Virus record (IMG/VR): IMGVR_UViG_3300032331_002706
Location: 1 to 41,941 of that record
Origin: a virus
Strand: one strand, 5' to 3'
DNA length: 41,941 nt
The notes below the pieces were generated by a model, which worked only from the letters and a program-made list of their open reading frames with translations, was not told the DNA's origin and made no database searches. Both the position numbers and the translations under genes were made by a program. The number at the start of each line of letters is the position of its first letter. Positions within the stretch are counted from its first letter, which is position 1. Positions 25,939-31,305 of this stretch are shown piece by piece.

Positions 25939-26124
25939 ATGAATACATTAGATAAAATATACCCAATCCACAGAGCACAATTGCTAAAGACTTTTAGTAA
26001 ACAAGCTTTAATATTAGAATTAGGACTTGAAGAAAACAGTTATACAGGTAAAAAACGTGGAAGAAAAGTAAGTAAAATAAACAAAAACATTGAATTAAAA
26101 CCAAATTACAAAACATACGCTTAG
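25939..26124 (+). CDS. Small basic protein
   Basis: 61 residues starting at an ATG 8 bases after the AT-hook gene, with a TATTTAT motif abutting the ATG. The centre carries YTGKKRGRKVSKINKN, a basic AT-hook-like cluster without the Gly-Arg-Pro core. It may act with the preceding protein or descend from it. No family is recognised and its reality rests on spacing and base composition. Confidence 0.5.
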   Translation: MNTLDKIYPIHRAQLLKTFSKQALILELGLEENSYTGKKRGRKVSKINKNIELKPNYKTYA

Positions 26125-26140
26125 TAATTAAATTCAAAAC

Positions 26141-26229
26141 GCCCTTTTGGTGGAATTGGTAACTATATGTTGGGTTTAAAAATAAAAAAAATTAATAGAC
26201 ACATCTATTTGACTTTAATGAGTGTCTAC
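26141..26229 (+). pseudogene. Broken tRNA-Leu-like sequence
   Basis: GCCCTTTTGGTGGAATTGGT (26141-26160) reads like the acceptor 5' strand and D-arm of a tRNA-Leu. GGGTTTAAAA (26172-26181) resembles a UAA anticodon loop. No pairing anticodon strand, variable arm or T-arm follows. A second piece, TAGACACATC...GAGTGTCTA (26196-26228), resembles the missing D-loop end and forms a 7-bp hairpin. Probably a decayed or rearranged tRNA gene upstream of the HNH gene. Confidence 0.4.
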
Positions 26230-26240
26230 CATATTTATAA
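26230..26240 (+). promoter_or_regulatory. Late-type promoter motif CATATTTATAA
   Basis: It lies ten bases before the ATG at 26251. A TTTG at 26208-26211 lies 18 bases upstream, close to but not at the 20-base spacing of the other promoters. Confidence 0.4.
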
Positions 26241-26250
26241 TAAAAATATT

Positions 26251-26748
26251 ATGGGATTTAAAAATTATGATACTTTAAAGTCTAACAGTTGGGAGAAATT
26301 TGGAAAAATAAAACAATTAAATGTAGAAGACTTTAAAAAAGCATGTGATAGTAGTAATTCTATGGCTGAGGCTTGTTCTATTTTAGGATTGAATTTTACA
26401 ACATTTAAAAAATATGCAACAAAATATGGGTATTACAAACCAAACCAAAGTTTAAAAGGAGGTAAGAAAGATACTTCATCTAGATTCCCTATTAAAGAAG
26501 TAATTTTTGAAGGAAAACACCCAGGATATTCAAGAAGTAGAATAAAAAAAAGATTATTTTTAGAAGGATATAAAAAGAAAGAATGTGAAAGGTGTCATAA
26601 CAGTAAATGGGAGGGAGAAGACATTCCATTAGAACTAGAACATATAGATGGTAATGGGAGAAATAATCTGTTGTCAAATTTAATGATATTATGTCCTAAT
26701 TGCCATGCTTTAACTTCTACTTATAGAGGAAAAAATAAAATAAAATAA
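26251..26748 (+). CDS. HNH homing-type endonuclease
   Basis: 165 residues from ATG 26251. The earlier in-frame ATG at 26167 lies in the tRNA-like remnant. Residues ~20-60 form a helix-turn-helix-like DNA-reading region (NSMAEACSILGLNFTTFKKY). The nuclease core is at ~105-160: zinc Cys pair CERCHNSKW, catalytic LELEHIDGNGRNN with the HID motif, then NLMILCPNCHAL. Proteins of this type nick or cut DNA and spread into phage genomes as free-standing homing genes. The neighbouring tRNA-like remnant is a typical insertion neighbourhood. Confidence 0.88.
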   Translation: MGFKNYDTLKSNSWEKFGKIKQLNVEDFKKACDSSNSMAEACSILGLNFTTFKKYATKYGYYKPNQSLKGGKKDTSSRFPIKEVIFEGKHPGYSRSRIKKRLFLEGYKKKECERCHNSKWEGEDIPLELEHIDGNGRNNLLSNLMILCPNCHALTSTYRGKNKIK

Positions 26749-26757
26749 ATAAAAATT

Positions 26758-27006
26758 ATGATCATAGTATTAACAATAACAACATTTGTATTAGCTCTAT
26801 TTTTAATGTCAGCTATAATGCACATCCTTAAGATACAAAAAGAATTAAAAACCATCTTCCAAATTGAACAAGAACAAGATGAGTTATTAGGTATGATTGT
26901 AGAGCATAACAAAAACATGGCATCAGCTGTTAAGGACCTTCAGGATTATGTGTTTGAACAACCAACCACAATATATCCTTTTGGAAGAATAATGGGTGAA
27001 GCATAA
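26758..27006 (+). CDS. Small single-span membrane protein
   Basis: 82 residues. Residues 1-24 (MIIVLTITTFVLALFLMSAI) form a membrane segment. The rest is a soluble helical tail with Glu/Gln-rich sequence (QIEQEQDELLGMIVEHNKN), probably cytoplasmic. It starts nine bases after the HNH gene. No family is recognised. Confidence 0.6.
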   Translation: MIIVLTITTFVLALFLMSAIMHILKIQKELKTIFQIEQEQDELLGMIVEHNKNMASAVKDLQDYVFEQPTTIYPFGRIMGEA

Positions 27007-27045
27007 AAATAAATTTGGCTACCTAAAATAAAGATCGTATATTTA
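27006..27045 (+). repeat. Dispersed TTTGGCTACC promoter repeat, copy 1
   Basis: The block AAAAATAAATTTGGCTACC through TATATTTA is nearly identical to 30106-30145; shorter matches lie at 18545 and 35062. Confidence 0.75.
27014..27045 (+). promoter_or_regulatory. TTTGGCTACC-class promoter; mRNA probably leaderless
   Basis: TTTG 27014-27017, 20 bases, TATATTTA 27038-27045. The ATG at 27051 follows six bases after the box. Confidence 0.75.
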
Positions 27046-27050
27046 TGAAG

Positions 27051-27263
27051 ATGAAAAAAATAGCAATAACATTTATATTACTTGCCACGGTAATGTTACA
27101 ATCGTGTGAAAAGGACAATACACAACCTGCACAACCAATAGAGTTATCAGGTTATAAAACTTATACATTAGATGGGTGTGAATACATAGTAGTGGGGGAA
27201 GTTCAATATCGATGGGGTTCACATAAAGGGAATTGTAAAAATCCAATTCATTACGCGAAATAA
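27051..27263 (+). CDS. Small lipoprotein with conserved Cys-rich tail
   Basis: 70 residues from ATG 27051; an ATG at 27045 overlaps the promoter box. The signal peptide MKKIAITFILLATVMLQSC ends in a lipobox (LQSC), so the mature protein should be lipidated at the Cys and anchored in the host envelope. The rest (YTLDGCEYIVVGEVQYRWG, then HKGNCKNPIHY) has two Cys and several aromatics, perhaps a disulfide-stabilised fold. A phage lipoprotein expressed from its own strong promoter could block superinfection; that role is inferred. Confidence 0.65.
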   Translation: MKKIAITFILLATVMLQSCEKDNTQPAQPIELSGYKTYTLDGCEYIVVGEVQYRWGSHKGNCKNPIHYAK

Positions 27264-27269
27264 TAAAAT

Positions 27270-27370
27270 AGTCAGGTGGTGTAGGTGGCAACACGGAGTT
27301 CGATTCTCTAATTAACGTAAAATCTTTAATATTGTAAGGAATGATACAGGTTCGAATCCTGTCCTGACTG
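27270..27370 (+). ncRNA. tRNA-like element A (extra internal T-arm)
   Basis: Acceptor AGTCAGG (27270-27276) / CCTGACT (27363-27369). D-arm GTGT/ACAC (27279-27282, 27291-27294). T-arm ACAGG-TTCGAAT-CCTGT (27346-27362). Where an anticodon arm should be, a second T-arm-like hairpin GGAG-TTCGATT-CTCT (27295-27309) is followed by 36 unstructured AT-rich bases. 101 bases; no believable anticodon. The frame reads as an opened or chimeric tRNA. Confidence 0.65.
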
Positions 27371-27371
27371 C

Positions 27372-27489
27372 TAAAAGTAAAAACAACATCTCCCCATTTT
27401 TTTGTTCTGTGCACGGGAAGGGTTTATAAGGAGGTTGAGATTGGATGACGTTTGTCTTTTGTAATCCAACAATAAACAGAAAAAGGCAT
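27372..27489. other. Non-coding spacer with one hairpin
   Basis: No gene. One stem is visible: TTGGAT (27441-27446) with ATCCAA (27464-27469), enclosing GAC-GTTT-GTC. The rest is AT-rich and shows nothing I can name. Confidence 0.4.
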
Positions 27490-27558
27490 AGTCAGGTGGT
27501 GTAGTGATTACATAATCGATTTATTTGATGGACACAGGTTTGATTCCTGTCCTGACTA
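27490..27558 (+). ncRNA. tRNA-like element B (closest to a normal tRNA)
   Basis: 69 bases. Acceptor AGTCAGG (27490-27496) / CCTGACT (27551-27557). D-arm GTGT/ACAT with loop AGTGATT lacking the Gly18-Gly19 pair. T-arm ACAGG-TTTGATT-CCTGT (27534-27550). The middle folds as a 4-bp stem ATCG/TGAT (27515-27518, 27526-27529) with loop ATTTATT (27519-27525). Read as an anticodon loop this gives UUA, which would read the stop codon UAA, but positions 32 (A) and 37 (U) are abnormal. It could be a real minor tRNA or a decayed one. Confidence 0.55.
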
Positions 27559-27692
27559 CAGCAGTTGCTTGATGTCAAATATGCACAGCAACAGACATTG
27601 GAGAAATTTGGCTTCTCATGAATGTTAAGTCCTATTGGGCAGAATAGGTGATGAGTACTTATGGTACATTTAAACCCACAACCTCATCAAAT
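27559..27692 (+). ncRNA. Structured spacer with tRNA-anticodon-like hairpin
   Basis: Three consecutive hairpins: GAGAA-ATTTGGC-TTCTC (27601-27617; 5-bp stem, 7-base loop, would-be anticodon UUG) extended by ACATT/AATGT; CCTATT-GGGCAG-AATAGG (27631-27648); and TGATGAG/CTCATCA (27649-27655, 27683-27689). The first resembles a tRNA-Gln anticodon arm. No acceptor or T-arm belongs to it. No coding sequence is visible. Confidence 0.4.
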
Positions 27693-27837
27693 AGTCAGGT
27701 GGCGGAAGGAAAAACGCATCGCAATTATACTTACGAGTAAATTACCACCATAATTCCAAAGTAGGTTGTACAGAAACGCTTTGGTTAGGGTAAGTTGATA
27801 AAAGGTTTACATACAGGTTCGAATCCTGTCCTGACTA
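27693..27837 (+). ncRNA. tRNA-like element C with long central arm
   Basis: 145 bases. Acceptor AGTCAGG (27693-27699) / CCTGACT (27830-27836). D-arm GCG/CGC (27702-27704, 27715-27717), Leu/Ser-like. T-arm ACAGG-TTCGAAT-CCTGT (27813-27829). The centre is one long arm: TTATACTTAC (27725-27734) pairs with GTAAGT + ATAA (27790-27801, two-base bulge), containing an inner stem CCAAAG/CTTTGG (27756-27761, 27779-27784). No anticodon loop of normal form is seen. Confidence 0.65.
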
Positions 27838-27854
27838 CAAAAAGATTAAATAAA

Positions 27855-28757
27855 ATGAATAGAATAAACATACTACCTAAAGGCAAACTAATTCCAATTG
27901 GAGGAGCTGAAGATAAAGGAACTGACTTAGAGACTGGATTTATTCAACGAAATAATTTAAATTTTTTTGAACAAAGCATATTGAGAAGAATTGTAGATGA
28001 AACAAAGCATGGTGTAAATAGCAGAATTGAAGTAATTACAACTGCATCTTTGATTCCTTTTGAAGTTGGGGAAAATTATTTAGATGCCTTTAATAAACTA
28101 AATTGTACAAATGTAGATCTTATTCATATTCGAAATCGAGAAGATGCTTCAAAATTAGAATATATACAAAGAATACTAGAAGCAGATTGTGTGATGATGA
28201 GTGGCGGAAATCAAATGCGTTTAACAGCGATTTTTGGAGGTACCGAAATTTATAAAATCTTACAAGATAGATATATCAATGAAGAAGGATTCATTTTAGC
28301 GGGAACCAGTGCAGGTGCAATGGCAATGAGCAATACCATGATTTATGAAGGTAACGCTGCAAAAGCACATTTAAAAGGCGCTGTGAAAGTAACTACAGGC
28401 TTGGCTTTTATGGGTGATGTAATTTTTGATTCTCACTTTGATAAACGAGGTCGTTTTGGAAGATTAGCGCAAGCTGTAGCTGCCAATCCTTCTTGCATTG
28501 GTATTGGCTTAGGTGAAGATACCGGTCTTTTAATAACCGATGGAAACTTTATGGAAGTAATTGGCTCTGGTATGATTATCATTATTGATGGTCATGATAT
28601 TCGATATTCAAATATCGCCGATTTAGCAGATGGATCCCCTATTTCAATCGAAAATTTGAAAGTTCACTTTTTAGCAAAAGGAAATAAATATATTTTAAAC
28701 GAACGTAAATACATTGAACAAGCAAGTTCTGAATACGAAAAAACAACAGTAGAATAA
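27855..28757 (+). CDS. cphB: Cyanophycinase (peptidase family S51)
   Basis: 300 residues from ATG 27855; the in-frame ATG at 27795 lies inside tRNA-like element C. Landmarks are IPIGGAEDKG near the N-terminus, VMMSGGNQMRL, the nucleophile Ser152 in AGTSAGAMAMS, DSHFDKRGRFGRL, and IGLGEDTGLLI. All are family motifs of enzymes that cleave the reserve polymer cyanophycin into beta-Asp-Arg dipeptides. The length is that of a complete enzyme. Codon use is visibly less AT-biased than its neighbours (more GGC, GCG, GCC), and tRNA-like elements flank it on both sides. It looks like a recently captured host gene. Its use to the phage (freeing nitrogen and amino acids, or another isopeptide substrate) is inference. 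Confidence 0.88.
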   Translation: MNRINILPKGKLIPIGGAEDKGTDLETGFIQRNNLNFFEQSILRRIVDETKHGVNSRIEVITTASLIPFEVGENYLDAFNKLNCTNVDLIHIRNREDASKLEYIQRILEADCVMMSGGNQMRLTAIFGGTEIYKILQDRYINEEGFILAGTSAGAMAMSNTMIYEGNAAKAHLKGAVKVTTGLAFMGDVIFDSHFDKRGRFGRLAQAVAANPSCIGIGLGEDTGLLITDGNFMEVIGSGMIIIIDGHDIRYSNIADLADGSPISIENLKVHFLAKGNKYILNERKYIEQASSEYEKTTVE

Positions 28758-28857
28758 TATTATGTTTTTTATTACTATCAATAATACTATTACTCTCTAT
28801 TGTTGAGATAATGAGTTAAATGAAAGATGAAATTGGGCGTTAACCGATAAAAATAAT
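28758..28857. other. Non-coding spacer after cyanophycinase
   Basis: 100 AT-rich bases with no gene or clear hairpin. TATTACTATCAATAATA near 28771-28787 is a weak inverted repeat, too poor to call a terminator. Confidence 0.3.
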
Positions 28858-28944
28858 AGTCAGGTGACGGAACTGGTTCGATTCCAGATAGACTGTGGAC
28901 AGCGCCGTTGTTGGACATCACAGGTTCGAGTCCTGTCCTGACTA
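28858..28944 (+). ncRNA. tRNA-like element D (extra internal T-arm)
   Basis: 87 bases. Acceptor AGTCAGG (28858-28864) / CCTGACT (28937-28943). T-arm ACAGG-TTCGAGT-CCTGT (28920-28936). A second T-arm-like hairpin CTGG-TTCGATT-CCAG (28873-28887) sits where the D-arm ends. ACGG (28867-28870) can pair with CCGT (28905-28908), enclosing that hairpin. No anticodon arm of normal form is visible. Confidence 0.6.
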
Positions 28945-28952
28945 CTGACAAT

Positions 28953-29014
28953 AACAACTCTGGGGTCAGGGTTTTGTTGCGCCGAAAGGTGGTGTTTTCA
29001 ACGGTTCGAGTCCG
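28953..29014 (+). ncRNA. Partial tRNA-like element E
   Basis: It contains a hairpin with GAAA tetraloop (CGCC-GAAA-GGTG, 28980-28991) inside GTTG/CAAC (28976-28979, 28999-29002), then a T-arm-like CGG-TTCGAGT-CCG (29002-29014). That T-arm runs directly into the AGTCAGG of element F instead of a CCTGACT, so E has no matching acceptor end. Confidence 0.4.
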
Positions 29015-29148
29015 AGTCAGGTGGCGAAAGGTACACGCAAAAAGCCAACTCGTAGATGGAAGCGAGTCTAAATAAGACGAATCCTAAGTTCGTGGTTTGC
29101 ATTAGCGGCTGGCACTTGGGCTTGCAGGTTCGAATCCTGTCCTGACTA
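29015..29148 (+). ncRNA. tRNA-like element F with branched centre
   Basis: 134 bases. Acceptor AGTCAGG (29015-29021) / CCTGACT (29141-29147). D-arm GCG/CGC (29024-29026, 29036-29038). T-arm GCAGG-TTCGAAT-CCTGT (29124-29140). Stem AGCC/GGCT (29043-29046, 29107-29110) closes a branched centre with hairpins ACTCG/CGAGT and ACGAA-TCCTAAG-TTCGT (29077-29093). The latter has anticodon-arm geometry (5 bp, 7-base loop) and would present CUA, matching the stop codon UAG, but position 33 is C instead of U. Confidence 0.6.
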
Positions 29149-29158
29149 CAAAATATAT

Positions 29159-29229
29159 TGCCTGATGGTGTAATGGTAGCACAGCAGTTTTTGGTACTGT
29201 TAGTCTTGGTTCGAATCCAGGTCGGGTAA
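29159..29229 (+). tRNA. tRNA-Gln (UUG)
   Basis: 71 bases with a full cloverleaf: acceptor TGCCTGA (29159-29165) / TCGGGTA (29222-29228), D-arm GTGT...GCAC with AATGGTA loop, anticodon arm GCAGT-TTTTGGT-ACTGT with U33 and anticodon UUG, and T-arm CTTGG-TTCGAAT-CCAGG. The 3' CCA is not encoded. It is the only ordinary tRNA I could find in this cluster. Confidence 0.92.
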
Positions 29230-29243
29230 CTAAATAAACAAAC

Positions 29244-29480
29244 ATGAAAAAACTAATATTAGTCTTGCTGACTATAACAGCATTGGCGAGTTGCAAAAAA
29301 GATTCGTTGAAAAATTGTAAATGTGGTATTATAACAGATGATGCTATAGAAAATGGAAATGATTTTACTTTAACAATCAAAAATGATTGTTCAGGAAATA
29401 CTAAAAAGTTTTATGTATATCTTAACACTTGGATGGATGGTGTAGTTGGTGAAAACTTTTGTATGACTGAAATATGGTAA
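29244..29480 (+). CDS. Small lipoprotein
   Basis: 78 residues. The signal peptide MKKLILVLLTITALASC ends in lipobox LASC, followed by KKD. The mature part has a CKCG pair and two more Cys (NDCSGN, GENFCMTE) with beta-type sequence (DFTLTIKN, KKFYVYLNTW), suggesting a small disulfide-bonded domain on the host envelope. It starts 14 bases after tRNA-Gln. Possible exclusion role, as for the lipoprotein at 27051; no family is recognised. Confidence 0.65.
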   Translation: MKKLILVLLTITALASCKKDSLKNCKCGIITDDAIENGNDFTLTIKNDCSGNTKKFYVYLNTWMDGVVGENFCMTEIW

Positions 29481-29497
29481 TTTAAAAACAAAATAAT

Positions 29498-30106
29498 ATG
29501 AAAATAGAAAGAAAAAATACACTTATTAATAAGTTTAAACGAGCGATATACATTGGAGAACAATATTGGGACACTATAAGATATGATATTCCTAGATTTT
29601 TAAAAAACTTATGGTTGTTTAGAAAGGACTTATATAATTATCGTTGGTACTCAGGACAACATGCAGTACTTCCATTTATGAAAACAGCATTAATGAATAT
29701 GGCTACAAATGTTGATGTGTATGGAATGGAAATAGAAATTTCTAAATCTAAAAAAGTTATGATGATGCAGCGTGCTGCAAAATTAATGGAACACTTCATT
29801 GAAGAAAACTTTGTTGAATTAGCTGAGAATGAGTTAGGTGAGATTGCACATCGTGATTTTGAATTTGAAAATGCTCCAGATCATCCAGGTTGCTATCAAT
29901 TAGTAAATAACAATACTCCAGAAGAAGATAAACACAATACTAAAGTATTTGCTCGAGCTAATGAAATTGAAGAATCAATGTGGTCCGAGTTATGGAGTAT
30001 ATTGAAAGGACAAAACCCAGCTGAAATAAAATCATCTCCAGAAACAACTGAAAAGGAATATGATGACTGGTATGATGGTTCTGGATTAAGAAATTGGTGG
30101 GACTAA
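29498..30106 (+). CDS. Hypothetical protein, phage-conserved type
   Basis: 202 residues, soluble, mostly helical. The region FLKNLWLFRKDLYNYRWYSG, then FMKTALMNMATNV, is aromatic-rich and of a kind I have seen in uncharacterised phage proteins. The C-terminal part is acidic and ends DDWYDGSGLRNWWD. No catalytic motif. It ends two bases before a copy of the TTTGGCTACC promoter repeat, so it is likely the last gene of its transcript. Confidence 0.6.
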   Translation: MKIERKNTLINKFKRAIYIGEQYWDTIRYDIPRFLKNLWLFRKDLYNYRWYSGQHAVLPFMKTALMNMATNVDVYGMEIEISKSKKVMMMQRAAKLMEHFIEENFVELAENELGEIAHRDFEFENAPDHPGCYQLVNNNTPEEDKHNTKVFARANEIEESMWSELWSILKGQNPAEIKSSPETTEKEYDDWYDGSGLRNWWD

Positions 30107-30145
30107 AAATAAATTTGGCTACCCAAAATGAAGATTGTATATTTA
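30106..30145 (+). repeat. Dispersed TTTGGCTACC promoter repeat, copy 2
   Basis: Near-identical to 27006-27045, starting at AAAAATAAATTTGGCTACC and ending at the TATATTTA box. Confidence 0.75.
30114..30145 (+). promoter_or_regulatory. TTTGGCTACC-class promoter
   Basis: TTTG 30114-30117, 20 bases, TATATTTA 30138-30145. The ATG at 30159 is 13 bases downstream. Confidence 0.75.
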
Positions 30146-30158
30146 CAAAAACAAAAAT

Positions 30159-30407
30159 ATGGCAAAAATAATTTTAGAATTTGACGGTGTAGAAGAATTT
30201 CAAGATGCTAGAACAGCATTAAATGGAATGAGCTGGAAAAATTCAATGTGGGATTTAGATCAAAAACTTAGAAATACTACAAAACGTGGTATGTCAATTT
30301 TAGCTACTAATAAAGAAGCTTCAGATATTGAGATTGAAGTAGCTGAAAAATATAGAGAAGTAATTAGAGAAATACTTGAAAGTTACTCGTTACATATAGA
30401 TATGTAA
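30159..30407 (+). CDS. Small conserved-type phage protein
   Basis: 82 residues from ATG 30159; an ATG at 30135 lies in the promoter. The pattern AKIILEFDGVEEFQDARTAL, then MWDLDQKLRNTTKRG and VAEKYREVIREILESY, resembles a small uncharacterised protein found in many phages: a strand, then two helices with a conserved Asp-Leu-Asp-Gln. No assigned function. It is monocistronic by context, with a promoter before it and another after it. Confidence 0.65.
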   Translation: MAKIILEFDGVEEFQDARTALNGMSWKNSMWDLDQKLRNTTKRGMSILATNKEASDIEIEVAEKYREVIREILESYSLHIDM

Positions 30408-30424
30408 TATTAATAAATAAACAG

Positions 30425-30456
30425 TTTGGATTTTTAAATAAACCTCCATATATTTA
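30425..30456 (+). promoter_or_regulatory. Promoter (TTTG-20-TATATTTA); mRNA probably leaderless
   Basis: TTTG 30425-30428, 20 bases, TATATTTA 30449-30456. The ATG at 30463 begins six bases after the box. Confidence 0.75.
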
Positions 30457-30462
30457 TAACAT

Positions 30463-30957
30463 ATGAAAAAACTTATTACGATACCATTAATTTTGTTTAG
30501 TTTATTAGGTTTTAGTCAAAAACAAATAGACTCAACTGCCGAAAAGACAATATTACCAAATTATATATCTGGTATATCAAATGATATTACTTCAAAATTA
30601 GATACATTTGTTAATAAATGGAAAGGTAAACCTTATGTTTATGGAGGTTTATCTTTAAAAGGAATTGATTGTTCTGGTTTTATACAAACACTATATAAAG
30701 ATGTTTTTGATATTTTAATTCCAAGAACTGCTCAATCCCAATATAAATCATCTACAAAAATAAGTAAAGATGAGATGAATGTTGGGGATTTGCTTTTCTT
30801 TATGAGTCGATCAAGTCCATCAGGTTGGCATGTTGCTGTTTATTTAGGTAACAATGTAATAATGCACGCTGCTAATAGAAAAAGAGGAGTAGTAATAGAT
30901 CAATTAACATCAATGATAAGAAAAAATATATACTCAGTAGGACATTTTATAAAATAA
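30463..30957 (+). CDS. Exported NlpC/P60 cell-wall hydrolase
   Basis: 164 residues. A signal peptide (MKKLITIPLILFSLLGFSQ) is followed by the NlpC/P60 domain at ~45-164: Cys70 in KGIDCSGF, His123 in GWHVAVYLG and His135 in MHAANRKRG, the Cys-His-His triad of this papain-like fold. These enzymes cut peptide stems of peptidoglycan. A Sec-type signal implies secretion independent of holin. It could act at lysis or remodel the host wall earlier. It is separate from the GH19 endolysin at 33713 and the enzyme domains of the hub. Confidence 0.88.
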   Translation: MKKLITIPLILFSLLGFSQKQIDSTAEKTILPNYISGISNDITSKLDTFVNKWKGKPYVYGGLSLKGIDCSGFIQTLYKDVFDILIPRTAQSQYKSSTKISKDEMNVGDLLFFMSRSSPSGWHVAVYLGNNVIMHAANRKRGVVIDQLTSMIRKNIYSVGHFIK

Positions 30958-30960
30958 AAT

Positions 30961-31098
30961 ATGAAAATAAACTTAGATACAGTATACTCTCAGATATACA
31001 TTACACCATATATTAAGATAACTCATAATAAAATATTGAATGGTGACTACGAATTAATAATTGGTTGGCTCAAATGGCAACTAGTAATAGGAATATGA
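30961..31098 (+). CDS. Small hypothetical protein (45 residues)
   Basis: ATG 30961 to TGA 31096-31098, starting three bases after the hydrolase stop and overlapping the next start in ATGA. The end (YELIIGWLKWQLVIGI) is hydrophobic and could touch a membrane. The close packing on both sides is the main evidence that it is real. Function unknown. Confidence 0.5.
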   Translation: MKINLDTVYSQIYITPYIKITHNKILNGDYELIIGWLKWQLVIGI

Positions 31099-31301
31099 AA
31101 AAATTAAAAATTAAAGGATATTGCACTAAAACATGGGATAAAGGTTGGTTTAAACAAATAGCACTACTACCATGTCCATACTTCACACATAACCCATTAG
31201 GTCATTTTATTGAGACAGGTGTTGTGAAAAGTCTTTGGACTATAAGCATAAACTTCTTAATATGGGATTTTGGTATTCGAATTTATGAAGATTTAAAATA
31301 A
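31095..31301 (+). CDS. Small hypothetical protein
   Basis: 68 residues from ATG 31095, which overlaps the preceding TGA (ATGA); an ATG at 31065 lies inside the previous gene. Basic N-terminus (MKKLKIKGYCTKTWDKGWFK), then a hydrophobic aromatic stretch (SLWTISINFLIWDFGIRIY). Possibly membrane-associated. No family recognised. Confidence 0.5.
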   Translation: MKKLKIKGYCTKTWDKGWFKQIALLPCPYFTHNPLGHFIETGVVKSLWTISINFLIWDFGIRIYEDLK

Positions 31302-31305
31302 AAAT

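Noticed and set aside
27073-27414. A 113-residue open frame on the minus strand across the lipoprotein and tRNA-like element A
   Set aside because: It reads QDRIRTC, the well-known antisense translation of a tRNA T-arm, and lies over better-supported features. The same applies to 29102-29380 on the minus strand (RPGFEPR, RTGFEPA).
27490-27558. Alternative genetic code (stop reassignment) based on the stop-type anticodon
   Set aside because: Genes in this window end at TAA, TAG and TGA in the expected places, and no recognised gene needs read-through of a stop.
28758-28857. Terminator after cyanophycinase
   Set aside because: Only a poor inverted repeat without GC pairs or a T-run; not enough to call.
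27270-29148. CRISPR array
   Set aside because: The repeated parts (AGTCAGG and the T-arm) pair with each other within each unit and spacing is 69-145 bases with long irregular gaps; there are no direct repeats of 20-40 bases with equal spacers and no cas genes.
27693-29148. Group I introns inside tRNA genes
   Set aside because: The inserts are only ~50-100 bases, far too short for a group I intron, and none of the core P, Q, R, S elements could be found.
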